Shown here piece by piece: positions 20,665 to 32,580 of a DNA stretch of 64,000 bases. A model generated the notes under the pieces. The model was not told the DNA's origin. It ran no database searches and saw only the letters and a program-made list of their open reading frames with translations. Position 1 is the stretch's first letter; each line of letters begins with the position of its first letter. Source of the DNA: Globisporangium splendens (Eukaryota > Oomycota > Peronosporomycetes > Pythiales > Pythiaceae); assembly GCA_006386115.1 (NCBI GenBank), contig VFIW01000014.1, positions 694,322 through 758,321 on the forward strand, given 5' to 3'. Both the position numbers and the translations under genes were made by a program.

Positions 20665-23600
20665 ATGGCCGCCGCTTCCGCCGCGGACAAGCCCAAGAAG
20701 AAGAGCAAGAGCTCCAGCAGCAAGGACTTTGGCACGTCCTGGGCGTCCACCAACCCGTCGTCGTCGTCGCGCTCGTGCCCAACCAAGACGTACGTGCTCA
20801 TGGCAATTGCAAATGCGATCTGTGACATCTTTCACTATATGTGTGTCATTGCGTGTGCTGACGTTTGTGTTGTTGCTTTTTGATAATGCGTCTACGATGT
20901 TGTGCATAGCAATGACAAATTGCAGAAGCTGGTGGGTCCGCATGTGGACTCGTTCAACTTCTTTCTCACAGAAGGCCTTGACTTGGCCGTCGCTGACCTC
21001 GCGAAGGTGCCGGTCGAGATCCCAAACCAGCACCAGATGATGCTCTGGATCGAGAGCGCGCAAGTCGGATTCCCAACGTCCGAGAACCAGATCACGGGCG
21101 AGCGCAAGCTTTACCCAAGTGAGTGCCGTCAGCGAGGCATCTCGTACACGGCGCCGTTGGTCGTGACTCTGGCGCGCTCGTTTGCAGGTTCCAACAACGT
21201 CGAGCGCATCCAGCGTGTGGTCGGTGATATCCCGATCATGGTGCGCTCGAAGCGCTGCCACTTGAACGGCCTCTCGCCACCAGAGTTGGTCAAGGTCCGC
21301 GAAGAAGCCAATGAGATGGGCGGGTACTTCATCTGTAACGGTAACGAGCGTTGTGTGCGTTTGCTGCAATTGCCGCGTCGCCACCACATCATGGCTGTAC
21401 GTCGTGGTGCGTTCGCGAACCGTGGTGACCTGTACACCGAGTTGGCGGTGTTTATGAAGTGTGTGCGTCGTGACCAATCGGCCGTGACTGTGACGTGCCA
21501 CTACTTGGAAGATGGTAACGCGACCGTGCGTTTCGGTGTGAAGAAGCAGGAGTTTATGATCCCAGTCGGTCTGGTGCTCAAGGCGCTGTACCCACTCACG
21601 GATCGTGAAATCTACGAACGTGTGCTGCGAGGCGACCACGAAAACACGTACCTGTCCGCTCGTATCGAGTTGATTCTGCGCGAAGCCAAGAAGTTTTCGC
21701 TGTACTCGCGCGAGGAAGCGTTGGCGTATCTAGGCAAGCACTTCCGTCACGTGATGCCGTACGCGTACGAGTCGATGAGCAACGTCGAAGTCGGCTCCAA
21801 GATGCTCGACGAGTACCTGTTTGTGCACATCCCGAAGGGCGAAAAGGGTCGCGCGCAAAAGGTCGAGCTGCTGTGCCTGATGCTGCGTAAGCTGTACGCG
21901 TTTGCCAAGGGCGAGATCCGCGAAGACAACTCGGACTCGGTCATGAACCACGAATTGCTGTTGCCAGGCCACTTGTACCTGATGATTCTGAAGGAAAAGT
22001 TGCAGGAACAGCTCGCGGCGATGCGCGCCAACATTCTCAAGGAATGCGGTAGCTCGAAGAAGAACATCGTGATGGACCAAGTGTTTTTGCGAAAAATGTG
22101 GGAGCGCACGTCGAACATTGGCCATGCGATGACGTACTTCCTCAACACGGGCAACCTGCGGTCGTCCAGTGGTCTCGATTTGATGCAAGTCGCCGGATAC
22201 ACGATCGTCGCCGAAAAGCTCAACTACTACCGTTACTTTTCGCACTTCCGATCGGTGCATCGTGGTCAGTTCTTCACGGAAATGAAGACCACGGCCGTGC
22301 GTAAGTTGCTGCCAGATTCGTGGGGCTTCATGTGTCCTGTGCACACCCCTGATGGTTCGCCGTGTGGTCTGCTGAACCACTTGGCTGTCGAGTGTGAGCT
22401 CGTGTCGTACCCAGCACACAAGGCCGACGACTACTTGGCTCAAGAAATGAAGCTCGCGCGTTTCTTGGCCAGCTTGGGTATGATCCCAACCTCGGGGTAC
22501 GCCGATGGTGCGCTCGTCGTGCCGTACTCGTACTTGCCGATCATGATGAACGGCAAGGTGCTCGGTGGCGCGCCTGCCGAAGTGTGCAAGCGCATTCAAC
22601 AAACGCTGCGTCAAGTCAAGTCGGCCGAAGACCCAGCTGAGCGCATTGAGCACGGTATCGTTGCGAACCTGGAAGTGTGTCTGATCCTGCCTACGCTTGG
22701 AGGAACGTACCCTGGTTTGTACCTGTCGGCCGATGCCGCACGCATGTCTCGACCAGTGGTGCAGATGGATACGCACCGCATCGAGTACATTGGTCCAATG
22801 GAGCAAGTTTTCATGGACATCGCCGTGACGAAGGACGATATCCGCCCAGCGACGACGCACATGGAGATCAAGCCGACCAACATGCTGTCGCTGGTGGCGT
22901 CGCTCACGCCGTTCTCGGACTACAACCAGTCGCCGCGTAACATGTATCAGTGCCAGATGGCCAAGCAGACCATGGGCACACCAGCACACTCGATCGTCAA
23001 CCGTACGGACAACAAGATGTACCGCATCCAGTCGCCGCAGATCCCGATCGTGCAGAACGAGCGTCTGCGCGAATACCAACTCGACGAGTACCCGCTCGGT
23101 ACGAACGCCGTCGTTGCTGTGATTTCGTACACGGGTTACGATATGGAAGATGCCATGATTCTGAACAAGTCGTCCTACGAGCGCGGCTTTGCCCACGCGT
23201 CCGTCTACAAGCAGATCAACGTCGACATTGGCAGTGACGGGAAGCAAGGTGGCGCGTCGAAGAAGTACTTCTCGAACGTCAAGCCAGGCTCGGGCGAGCA
23301 GTGCTCATCGAGCCTCGACCGCGACGGGTTCCCACATATTGGCCAGGTTGTGAACTACGGCGACCCGATCGCGTGCTGGATCGATGAGACCACGGGCGAG
23401 CCGCAATTCCAGAAGCACAAGGAATCTGAACCGGCGATCATCGAGCAGATCAACATGATCGGGAGCTCGTCGCAGGCGTCTGAACACACAAAGGCCGGCA
23501 TCAAGCTGCGTTTCTGCCGTAACCCGACGATTGGTGATAAATTCTCGTCGCGTCACGGACAGAAGGGTGTCATGAGTATCTTGTGGCCGCAGGCTGACAT

Positions 23601-24333
23601 GCCGTTCGCTGAGTCCGGTATGTCGCCTGATATCATTATCAACCCGCACGCGTTCCCGTCGCGTATGACGATCGGTATGCTTATCGAGTCGATGGCCGCG
23701 AAGACTGGTGCGCTCAAGGGTAAATACATGGATGCGACACCGTTCCAGTTCAGCGAGAAGGACCGCGTGATCGACTACTTTGGTTCGCAACTGAAGGAGC
23801 ACGGATACAACTACATGGGCAGCGAGCCGCTGTACTCGGGTATCTCGGGCACGGTCATGCACGCCGACATCTACATGGGTGTCGTGTACTACCAGCGTTT
23901 GCGTCACATGGTGAGCGACAAGTCCCAAGTGCGTGCCACGGGTCCGATGAACTCGCTCACGCGCCAGCCAGTCAAGGGTCGTAAGAAGGGCGGTGGTATC
24001 CGTTTCGGTGAGATGGAGCGTGATTCACTGCTTGCTCACGGCTGTGCGTTTCTGCTTCAAGATCGTCTCATGAACTGTTCCGACAAGCACATTGCGACCG
24101 TGTGCACGAACTGCGGGTCACTGCTGTCGAACGCGACTCAGCGTGCGAGCGTCGAGACCGCAGGCCAGGGCGAGATCGCTGTGGCTATGAAGGCCAAGAC
24201 CCAGTGGTACTGCACTGTGTGCCAGAGCGGCACCAACTGCCAGGCCGTCGCCATGCCGTATGTGTTCCGGTACTTGGCGAACGAGCTGGCCGCGATGAAC
24301 ATCAAGATGTCGCTGAGTCTGAAAGGATGCTAA
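20665..24333 (+). CDS. POLR1B: RNA polymerase I second-largest subunit (RPA135/POLR1B)
   Basis: Exons 20665-20789 and 20910-24333 (120-bp GT-AG intron) give 1182 residues, the usual length for this subunit. The short first exon encodes a Lys/Ser-rich leader. The body has the conserved beta-subunit blocks: the lobe, fork (SWGFMCPVHTPDGSPCGLLN), hybrid-binding region (GYDMEDAMILNKSSYERG), the Lys-rich switch region (GDKFSSRHGQKGVMS) and C-terminal clamp with a four-Cys zinc site (CTNCG ... CTVCQ). Pol I rather than Pol II/III is favoured by HIEYIGPMEQVFMDIAVTKD and the terminal zinc motif. It should transcribe 45S-type rRNA in the nucleolus. The frame is intact over 3.4 kb, which argues against generally poor base quality here. 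Confidence 0.93.
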
Positions 24334-24617
24334 GGACTAGACTACTGAGGACGATTGATCTCATGGTCGTCTTGTGCTTTTGTCATTTTCCTTTTTATAC
24401 TCTTGAACCAAATAGATCCAACACCATTATATTGTCTCTCTTTTCAACTCGAGCAGAGGACGAATATACGACGATGCAACTTTCGAATCGTCAGTTTAGA
24501 ACCGTTTTGACGACTATGCCCTCAATCCTAGAAAATGGAGGTCTGTGTTTTCAGAATGGCGTCCAGCTCGGCAGCCAAATCGATCCGCATCCTGATTGCA
24601 CGAGTGCAAGCGCAATG

Positions 24618-24795
24618 AAGATGGCCAAATGAAATCGAAGTTCATCGGGCCCAATCAGGGGTCGAGGTAGGACCCCATGGGGGGCAATAAGACCCAGCCC
24701 TGTAATTCCGACCTCTCAATATGGATATTGTAGGTCACGACGATGAACCTAAATATACCTCAATAAAATTAAAAAAAAAAAAAGATGGCCAAATG
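24618..24795 (+). mobile_element. Strongly 5'-truncated LINE 3' end with poly(A) tail and target-site duplication
   Basis: A 150-bp insert (24632-24781) is flanked by the 14-bp direct repeat AAGATGGCCAAATG (24618-24631 and 24782-24795). It ends in an A-run of more than ten. Its last part before the tail (24721-24762) is identical over 42 bases to the 3' end of the LINE inside the kinesin gene (complement 26349-26390). This is the expected product of target-primed reverse transcription with extreme 5' truncation. Confidence 0.85.
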
Positions 24796-25543
24796 GAAGG
24801 ATAATTTGGTGAGATGCCGACGGAGGCGAACATTTCCCAAAGCTTCACGCGTGTCAAGAAAAGGACTTGAACATGGTTTTGAGCCAGGATCATTGGGAAA
24901 GCAGCAAATAGAATTTTTTGCGCCATGAGCGAGGCAACTGAGATCCCATGCTGCACATGCCGACTCGACACAAGTTTGCAGCAAAACAATTTTCAGAAGT
25001 CCGTCGGACACCAATCTTCAGAGGCTTTATCAGCATCTGCTTACAAATATCAAGTACAACATACCGGTGTCCAAACGACATGATCGCATTTAAGAGGGGA
25101 CTTGCAATAGTAGACCGGCGTTGTATTCGTCGAACACAACGCTGTTAGATGAAAACCGTTAGGTATGTGATTATAAAGTGGCCCACACTATATGCGAACT
25201 AGAGGCACGAAACGACGCGAAGAGCTGCCTCACAGATTACTGCCACTTTCGCCGTCTCCGTTCGCTTGCATCTCTCTTTCGCTCGTCCTCGATTCCAGGC
25301 GCCCCCACTGCAGCAGCAGCTCCACCAAATGCGCCATCGCTTTCTGCGGTAACCTTCTTGTCCCCTCGCTTCATTCCTTCACCCCAGCACCCCGACATTC
25401 CTTGCGAGCCTCGTCTGCAAGCAAACGACCAATCGAGACAACGCACTACTCTAGTAAGCCCTCCCCCTCCAGTGTTCAACCGCCAGGATACGCAGCAGCC
25501 TTTCGGACCACATGGCGATCAATGGTGCGCTTTCGTCCCTCTG
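24796..25543. other. Region upstream of the kinesin motor
   Basis: The in-frame open stretch upstream of the kinesin motor runs back to about 25178 but has no ATG (the first codon there is GTG). A TCCCTCTGAGTGTCAG acceptor-like sequence near 25550 could mark an upstream intron. I cannot place the start codon. The bases 24334-24617 before the LINE fragment hold only the RNA polymerase 3' UTR. Confidence 0.4.
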
Positions 25544-26319
25544 AGTGTCAGTTCCAGCAGCTCGCGGTACTCGGAACGTGGTAGCAACTTCAAGGTCGTG
25601 ATCCGTGTGCGTCCGCCGTTGCCACGCGAGCTCCACGGCGATCGCCCCTCCCAGAACGTCATCAGCGTGGACCCACCCGGCCACGCGCTCACTGTCTGCG
25701 AGAACCTTAGTGCACTCACGGACACCGATGGAACTGCCGCGCCGGGTGCATACGGCAGCCACATCTTCTCGTTCGACCACGTCTACGATCAGCAATGTAC
25801 GCAGAGCGCCGTGTACGAGAACACCGCCAAGGCCGTCGTCGAGTCTTCGCTAGAAGGGTACAACGCGACCATTTTCGCGTACGGGCAAGACGTACACGAT
25901 GGAAGGGTTCAACAGCGGCTCGGGATCGGTCGAGGAGCGCGGCATCACCCCACGCGCGATCGAGCAGATCTTTATGCACATCCAGTCGCACATCTCGGCG
26001 CGCATGCGGTTCCTGGTGCGCGCGTCGTACTTGCAGATCTACAGTGAGTCGATCTCGGACCTGCTCAAGCCCGAGCGCAACAACCTCACGATCCGCGAAG
26101 ACAAGAGGCGCGGTGTGTTTGTCGAGGGTCTCTCGGAGTGGGTCGTGCGATCGCCCGAAGAGATCTACGGGCTGATGGAACGTGGAGGCGCGATGCGCGC
26201 AACGGGCAGCACCAAGATGAACGAGGTCTCGTCACGCAGCCACGCCGTGTTCATCATCACCGTCGAGCAGAGCAAGATGTCATACGTCGACACGAAGGGC
26301 AACGAGATCTCGCCTGAGG

Positions 26320-26332
26320 AGTTCACGGCCAT
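26320..26332 (+). repeat. Left target-site duplication of the LINE
   Basis: AGTTCACGGCCAT, identical to 28586-28598. It is part of the kinesin coding sequence (EEFTA). Confidence 0.9.
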
Positions 26333-28585
26333 CTTTATCTTTATGAGGTGAGGTATATTTAGGTTCATCGTCGTGACCTACAATATCCATTCTCCTACCT
26401 AATCTTCATTGCGAATTTCATCTAGGAGTGTAAATGTGTCTATAGCGCGGATTGCACTAGATCACTTCTAAGTGCTAAATAATCTTTGACCAGGATGGCA
26501 TGTTCTCTTGGTCCTATGTGAGGCTGCCTTGTGTTGTCCAATGACCTTGGGTCTTCCGAACTTCGCATTAGCCAATGCATGACGTCGTTGTCAAGATCCT
26601 GGGTGAGATTGTTGAAAGCAGCTCGATGAGTTGGGAAGTGAACCTGCGTTGAGGTTCTGGTGTCCATGGCTAGGTTGGCGGCTGAGTCCGCCATCTTGTT
26701 GAAGGCACGGTAGTGATGGTACCATCCTCGGATGTCGATGCAATCCGCGAGTCGTCGACTTGTCTGGTATAAACGTGCCAATCGGTGCTGTCGAGGGGAC
26801 CGATGCATTCGCTGTTGGGAGATAATGAGTGCACTGTCTCCAATCACGTACAACGGTTCGAAGTGACTGCGTTGGGCTTCTTGGAATCCATGTATGAGAC
26901 CCCAGTGCTCGGCAAAGTTGTTGGTCGTGTCCTTCCTGGTATACGCCATGCTGGCGGTCCAAATTAAACTGGCTGTGTGCGAGTTTTCATGGACACGCAC
27001 GATAATGGATCCAGTCCCTCCTGGTCCTGGATTGCCGCGTGATCCACCATCGAAAAACAAGCAGGTAAACGCCGCGAGTATCATTTGGAGTCAAGGGGAT
27101 GGCGTCGGTTTGGCTGAGAAAGCAGTCGACATATGCCTTGAGAACTGCTGCAACCGTGTGACCGTCAGAATCTCCAGCTTGCGCTTCAGCGAGTCGTGTG
27201 AGGTTTCGCATTCCTGCCTCTAATCTGGTCATCATGATCGCCATCTCAGCAGTCGATTCGATTGGATCCGAATCCATGCGTCGCAGATGCGCACACCAAA
27301 TGGTCTGTATGAGCGACGCGCTCATGTATCGCCACAGCATGTGTGCGACGGGATGGAGATGATCTTGGAGATGTTCATTGGAGCACTTGTATCCGATAAT
27401 GTGCCTCTTGATCGTGGTCCATGCCTGCCTTGGAGTATGTGGTAGATCCAGACTGAAGATCCAGATTGCGGGGTCGTGACCAGGAGTGATTCCGATCTTC
27501 GCCCATAGCGCATAAAAGTAGTTCCACACCAGTTTGGCTTTCGGACACTCCCAGAATAGATGTTGAACAGAAGATTGGACAATTTGGGAGCATTCGGGAT
27601 TCGAGCAGGATAGATCAGCTTTCTCATAGTTCCACATGGAGAGTCGGTTGGCTTTCAGCCGGAGAAGAGTCTGAGCCGTATAAGCAGTAATCCCTGGGAT
27701 GTTGTGTAATTCGCTCCATTGGATTAATTGCAGTCCTGGCCACAGAGATCCTGCTGTATGGACAGCTTTGTTGACTGCTACATCTCGAGTATCTTTGCCA
27801 ATTTGTGTCCTCGTTGCTGCAACTTGTTGCCGATAGAAAGATCTGGTGGTATTGTATCGTCCGTTGCCACCCCATAGTTGCACGATTCTTGTGAAACGTG
27901 GATGTGCATGGAACGACACCTTCTGCCCGTTCAAGTCTCTTGTTGCCATGACGTCACAGTCCGTTGCGGAGTGAACTGTATGCGTAGCTTTGACTAGGGT
28001 CGTGTCGACGTGGGTCAGAGTTGCTTCGCTGGTGTGCAGATGCCATTCGTGGTTGTAATGACGTTGCCCTTGTACGGCCGAAGCACATTTGTTTGCTGTG
28101 GTCGATACAGAAGCTGTGGGAAGTTGGATACCAACGTAGCACATAACCGCTCGAGCGCTCGAATAGACGGCCGGGAGAATCCGGAGATTCCACATGTTGG
28201 GATGAAGCTAAGCACTCCTGGTCTTATCCACTCCCATCGAAGTATGTCACCCAATTGTGCTATTCCAACTGATAATGCTGTGTGAGCAAGCTTGTAAGGG
28301 GAGCCATTGGAATCAAGAAGCCACCCATCTGCAGTCGAGGTCATGTATGGCAACCATTCTGCACAGAATGTCCCGCGTAGCTTTCGTCCTTCAGCGATGA
28401 TACCTGGGAGCCTGTCAGACATTTTAGAGCTGAGGTCGATCTGGAACACATCGCCGTCCCATTGAGTCTGCACAATTGTCGACTTGAAGTGCTCGTAACA
28501 CCAACGTACGTTATCGCGTTCTCTGGGCTCATAGGGTCGAGAATGGAGCGACGCACATAATGCTGCGCCAGTTGTCCACATGTTA
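26333..28585 (-). mobile_element. Non-LTR retrotransposon (LINE with RNase H), 5'-truncated and frameshifted
   Basis: A 2253-bp insert in minus orientation. Its 3' end is an ATAAAG-type A-rich tail abutting the left repeat. Reading along the minus strand: 28195-26987 encodes the region after the reverse transcriptase, including a zinc-knuckle-like CSNPECS...HLFWECPKAK. 27084-26440 encodes RNase H with FFDGGSRGNPGPGG, an NNFAEHWGL Glu and an IGDSALII Asp. The upstream stretch 28668-28015 looks like the linker before it. These three pieces lie in three frames, so the copy is decayed. The catalytic reverse transcriptase domain is absent because of 5' truncation, so it is non-autonomous. Inserted antisense to the kinesin. 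Confidence 0.9.
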
Positions 28586-28598
28586 AGTTCACGGCCAT
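28586..28598 (+). repeat. Right target-site duplication of the LINE
   Basis: AGTTCACGGCCAT, identical to 26320-26332. The kinesin frame continues from here as ATG GTG AAC (MVN). Confidence 0.9.
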
Positions 28599-31059
28599 GG
28601 TGAACGCGTACCAGGCATGCAGTGGCGGTGCCAGCAAGACCAACGCCAATGGCACGATCGCGCTGCACCCGAAGCTGGAGCCCATGGTCCGCCAGAGCTT
28701 CAAAGTGGGCAAACTTAGCCTCGTCGACCTAGCGGGTTCCGAGCGTGTTCGCCTGTCTGGCGCCACGGGTCAGCGGCTCGAAGAGAGCAAGAAAATCAAC
28801 CAGTCGCTCTCGGCGCTCGGCAACGTCATCGCGGCGCTCACGGACGCCCGCGGACAACAGCATATCCCCTATCGTGATAGCAAGTTGACGCGAATCCTCG
28901 AAGACTCGCTCGGTGGGAACTGCAAGACGACGACGATGGCGATGATCTCACCGGCGCTTGAAGCGATCACCGAGTCGCTCTCTACGCTGAAACTCGCGAA
29001 CCGCGCCAAATCCACCAAGAACGAGGCGCGCGTGAGCGAAGACCTGGATCAGAAGAGTCTGCTGCGCAAGTACGAGCGCGAACTCAAGCGGCTTTGCGCC
29101 GAACTCGAAGAGAAAAGCCGCAACGTCGTCGACAAGCGGCGGCTTCTGGAGCTCGACGAGCAGCGACGTTGCGCTGAAGAAGACAAGATGGCGGCGATCC
29201 GCGCGCTGGAAGAGCGCTCGCGGGAGTTTGTGAAGGAGAAAGAAGAGAAAAAGAAGCTCGAGCAGCGCATCTCGATGCTCACGTCGCAGATGCTCATGAG
29301 CAACCAGCGCAGACACCCGGGCGGCAACAACTGCATGCGACCTGGAGGCATGGGCGAGGAAGAATTGGACGCCGAGGGTCGGTTCGGATGCTCAATGACA
29401 ATGGAGACGGTGATGTGTATGACGCTGAAGACCCGATCATCCGCGACGCGATCGAGGAGCATCAGGACCGGATCCGCAAGGAATACGAGTGTCGACTCGC
29501 GGATCTGGAGAAGGAGCGCGAGAGCATCGAGGAGGAGAAAGCGCAAGTGGATAGATACAAGCAGCTGCTGCTCAAGCAGCGCGACATCATGATCGCGCTC
29601 ACGCAACGACTGAACGAGCGCGACGAGCAGATCACGGCGCTGCAGGACGAACTGGACGCCTACGACCGCCACCAGAAAGAGTTGGAGGAGAAATTGGACG
29701 AGAAGACCGCGCACTTGATCCACTTGCAGCGCGTTACGATGGAGCACAACGCCAATTCGTCCGGGAAGACCCCGGCCGAGATCATCCAGGCGCTTGGCGA
29801 CTGGGGAAACAGCACTAGCAGCAACTCGAGAGGAGCAGGTCGAGGTGCTCGGGACTCTCAAGGCGTCTCGTCTGGCAATCCGCTGAGAGCGGAGCTGCTG
29901 ATCACGCACAAGCAGTTTCGACCGCACCCGATCGACCAGATCGTCTACAATAACAATATCAATGCTGCTAGCAGTAGCAACAACAATGCAGGAGCAGGGC
30001 CAAATGACCAACAATTGCTGTCGGCAGAGGAAAAGATAAACGAGCTCAAGAGTCTGGTCGAGACCCAGTCGCAGGAGCACCTGCGCATGGCCAAGGAGCT
30101 CAAGGAAGTCAAGTCCGAGAAGATGTCGATCGAGTTTGTGCTGCGCGAGCATGTCGAAAAACTCGTACAGGTGGAGCTCGAAGCGCGCACGAAGATCCAG
30201 CAGCAGCAACAGCAACGCGCTGGGAAGCGCCATCATCACGGCGAAAGCAGCAGCAATAACAGCGATCTCACGGCGGCTGCCGCGTTGGACGCCACGCTTG
30301 TTGTGCAGTTGCAGAAGCAGCTCAAGGACCTCGAAGCTGAGAACGAGCGCTTGAAATGCGGCAGTAGTACTAGTGGCAACGCGCTTGAAGCCACTCAAAG
30401 CGACGAGCAGACCAAGCAGCTCTATGCCCGCTGCGACGTTCTCGTGAAAGAACGCAAAGCCGTGCAGACGATCATGGAGCACAAGATCAAGGCGCTCGTG
30501 AACGCGATCAGTGAGGCGTCCGACGCTACGCTACAGAGCGCGGGCGGGGTGGTCCAGCTAGGCGAGCCGGCAAAGCGGCTCACGCGCGAGGTGAACGCGC
30601 TACAGTGGTTCGTGAATGCCTCGATTATCGCGCTTCGCAATGCAGAGAGCGGAACTGCCAATACTGCCGCTGCGAATGCCAGCGGTCCTGCTGGTATCCC
30701 TCAGAGCGCGACAACAGCGACCGCACCCGCCAAGCTCTCGACGGACAGCTCCAAGTCCACGACGCCAAGCAGCAGCCACGTCCGCGCATCGTCGCCCACT
30801 CGAAGCAGCGGATCGCAGTTCAACGCGGGACCCTCGCACGCTCCAAGCACGACAGCGACAGCGAGCGTCTCGGTGGAAGAGCTCATTCAGCAGCGCCGCG
30901 CTCAATTGCAGCGTGAACGCCAGGAATCATCGTAGCGTAGTGGATTCTGCAGCCCCATCAATGAACGAATAGGTACAAAACAAAGCATGGCACAGTCATA
31001 ATAACTCAAGACTCACAGCGTCATGATAGTGTGGCTGAATGCATTTTTGAGACTTGTCT

Positions 31060-32135
31060 TTAAAGCGGAATCGCGAGGTTGGGCTCGTTCCACGTCGTCG
31101 CGGTTGGCACGATCGAGTTGTTGAGCTGCGGCTGGTAGTGGTGGTGGATCCAGTGCTTCTCATCGCGTGTGCCTGGTTGCTTGTGGTATTTCCAGTGCTC
31201 ACCATCGCATTTCAGATGCGAGTCGAAGATCTATCAAGTAGTCCACAACGACAAAAGCACAAAAGTGTCCATGTGAGATGGACACAGAGAGACACACACA
31301 CGAGGAGGACACTGCTTTGCTTACCCAGAACTGGCACGTGTTGAAGACTCCGGGGACGATGATCATCACGAGCAGCAACTCCAAGTGGCGATTCTGCGCG
31401 AATGCGGCAAACAGTGCGCTCGACGCGTGCGCCAGCGGCGTGTAGAGTGCAGCAAGCACCGCCAGATTGGTCGCTTTCATGAGCAGCAGCACCAGCGTGT
31501 ACGCCGTGGCTTGCGCACCCCAGATTCGCCATTGCGGTGGATCGCCATAGTACCCCGAGTCGATTAGCAGCGTTGTGTTGAGACGCACAGCGGTCGCATG
31601 GGTCGCTCGTAGGAACAGCAGCACGAGCGGAATCCCCAACGTCGCGTCGAGCATATACACGACGAAGTAGATGGCGCACTACCATGCACAACACATTGAG
31701 AAAGAGAATGGGCTGAGGCGAGTCTCCTCATGGATGATACAAAGAGCGCTCAGATTTCGCTCGCACCTCGTCGTCGTCGGTCGAGGAGCTCGCGACCATG
31801 AAGATGGAGATGAGGATGTTGAGCCAGTGGCACAGAAGCGAGCCGACGCCCTGCTTGCCGAGGTCCATGACCCACACCTGTCCCGTTGGTACAAGGGATT
31901 AGGCACCCAGTAGCTATATGCTCTAAGAAACAAAACGCACCTTGAATGGCCGCACGGGGCTCTCGAGTTTGTGCTTGAGGTACAAGATGAACACAGCCGC
32001 GAAGAGCAGCAGCAGCTGCAGCACACGGCCGAACGCATCCGTGAACAGATAGCACTGGTCTGACCCGCCGTCTCGGGATATGAAGTCCCAGTACACGCGG
32101 CGCGGCGCTGCCGAAGCAGCAGCAACGCTCGTCAT
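31060..32135 (-). CDS. STIMATE/TMEM110-family membrane protein
   Basis: Exons (complement) 31941-32135, 31767-31877, 31325-31678 and 31060-31230 join in frame to 276 residues; introns are 63-94 bp with GT-AG ends. Hydrophobic helices include RVLQLLLLFAAVFILYL, SLLCHWLNILISIFMVA, YMLDATLGIPLVLLFL, AYTLVLLLMKATNLAV and LELLLVMIIVPGVFNTC. The pattern VWVMDLGKQGVGSLLCHWLN followed by CAIYFVVYMLDATLG is typical of TMEM110/STIMATE, an ER protein at ER-plasma membrane contacts that promotes STIM1 conformational change in animals (fungal relatives are vacuolar membrane proteins). The C-terminus is hydrophilic and His-rich (EKHWIHHHYQPQ). Convergent with the kinesin gene. Confidence 0.8.
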
Positions 32136-32580
32136 TAAAGCTATAATGTGCTAATGTGGGGATGGCATGCGTTGTGTGGAAACGGACCAGAAGGACTCAG
32201 ACGGATGCGTCCTTTCAGGATTGCGCGGAATCTGAGGCCGCGAATTCACAGCCGCAGATCGACTGCACGAGCATCCGAACGTTGCCGCGTGAGCTGCATT
32301 GAGACGCTTGCACCCTCCCTGTGTTCGTGTGTGTGAAGTAGTAGTATTCACGCACCTGATAGTTGCTTCGTGAAAGAGGGCGATACGAGTAATGATGGCG
32401 CACATCGTGAGTGTATTCGATTCCTTTTTCTTTTTTTCTCCCTCTCTTTTTCCTCACTCTCATCTTTCCTTTTCATAGTCACACAAAATCATCCTCACAC
32501 GATTGCGCTTTTCGTTATGCATGCGCTTCGACAGCTCTTTATAAAAGCACAGCAAGTCTTCAAGAGGAGAGAGGCAACGC
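32136..32580. other. Intergenic region
   Basis: About 445 bases: promoter of the STIMATE-like gene and 3' end of the cathepsin gene. It includes a T/C-rich run at about 32426-32460. No gene is seen. Confidence 0.4.

Larger units (their letters stand above)
25544..30935 (+). pseudogene. Kinesin-like motor gene, disrupted by LINE insertion, P-loop deletion and frameshift
   Basis: The N-terminal motor domain starts at NFKVVIRVRPPLPREL (about 25586). It continues to NATIFAYGQ at 25885, where the ATP-binding P-loop (normally GQTGSGKT) is missing. The sequence resumes in another frame with YTMEGFNSGSG, as expected for a 14-nt deletion. Switch I is present (NEVSSRSHAVF). The frame then enters a LINE at 26333 and resumes at 28599 with switch II (VDLAGSERV), [15 protein letters not shown] and the neck. 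Near 29381-29387 one more base is missing. The rest (29388-30935) is a long coiled coil with Ser/Ala-rich linkers, ending RRAQLQRERQESS. With the insert and one target copy removed the phase is exactly restored. As it stands the gene cannot encode a working motor. The subfamily is not certain; long coiled-coil protist kinesins include flagellar types. Confidence 0.9.

Noticed and set aside
21730..23247. 505-residue minus-strand open frame inside the RNA polymerase I gene
   Set aside because: The plus strand encodes a highly conserved protein at this place; the antisense frame is a by-product of GC-rich third positions.
26440..28668. Minus-strand frames as host genes
   Set aside because: RNase H motifs, zinc knuckle, target duplications and an A-rich tail show they belong to the LINE.
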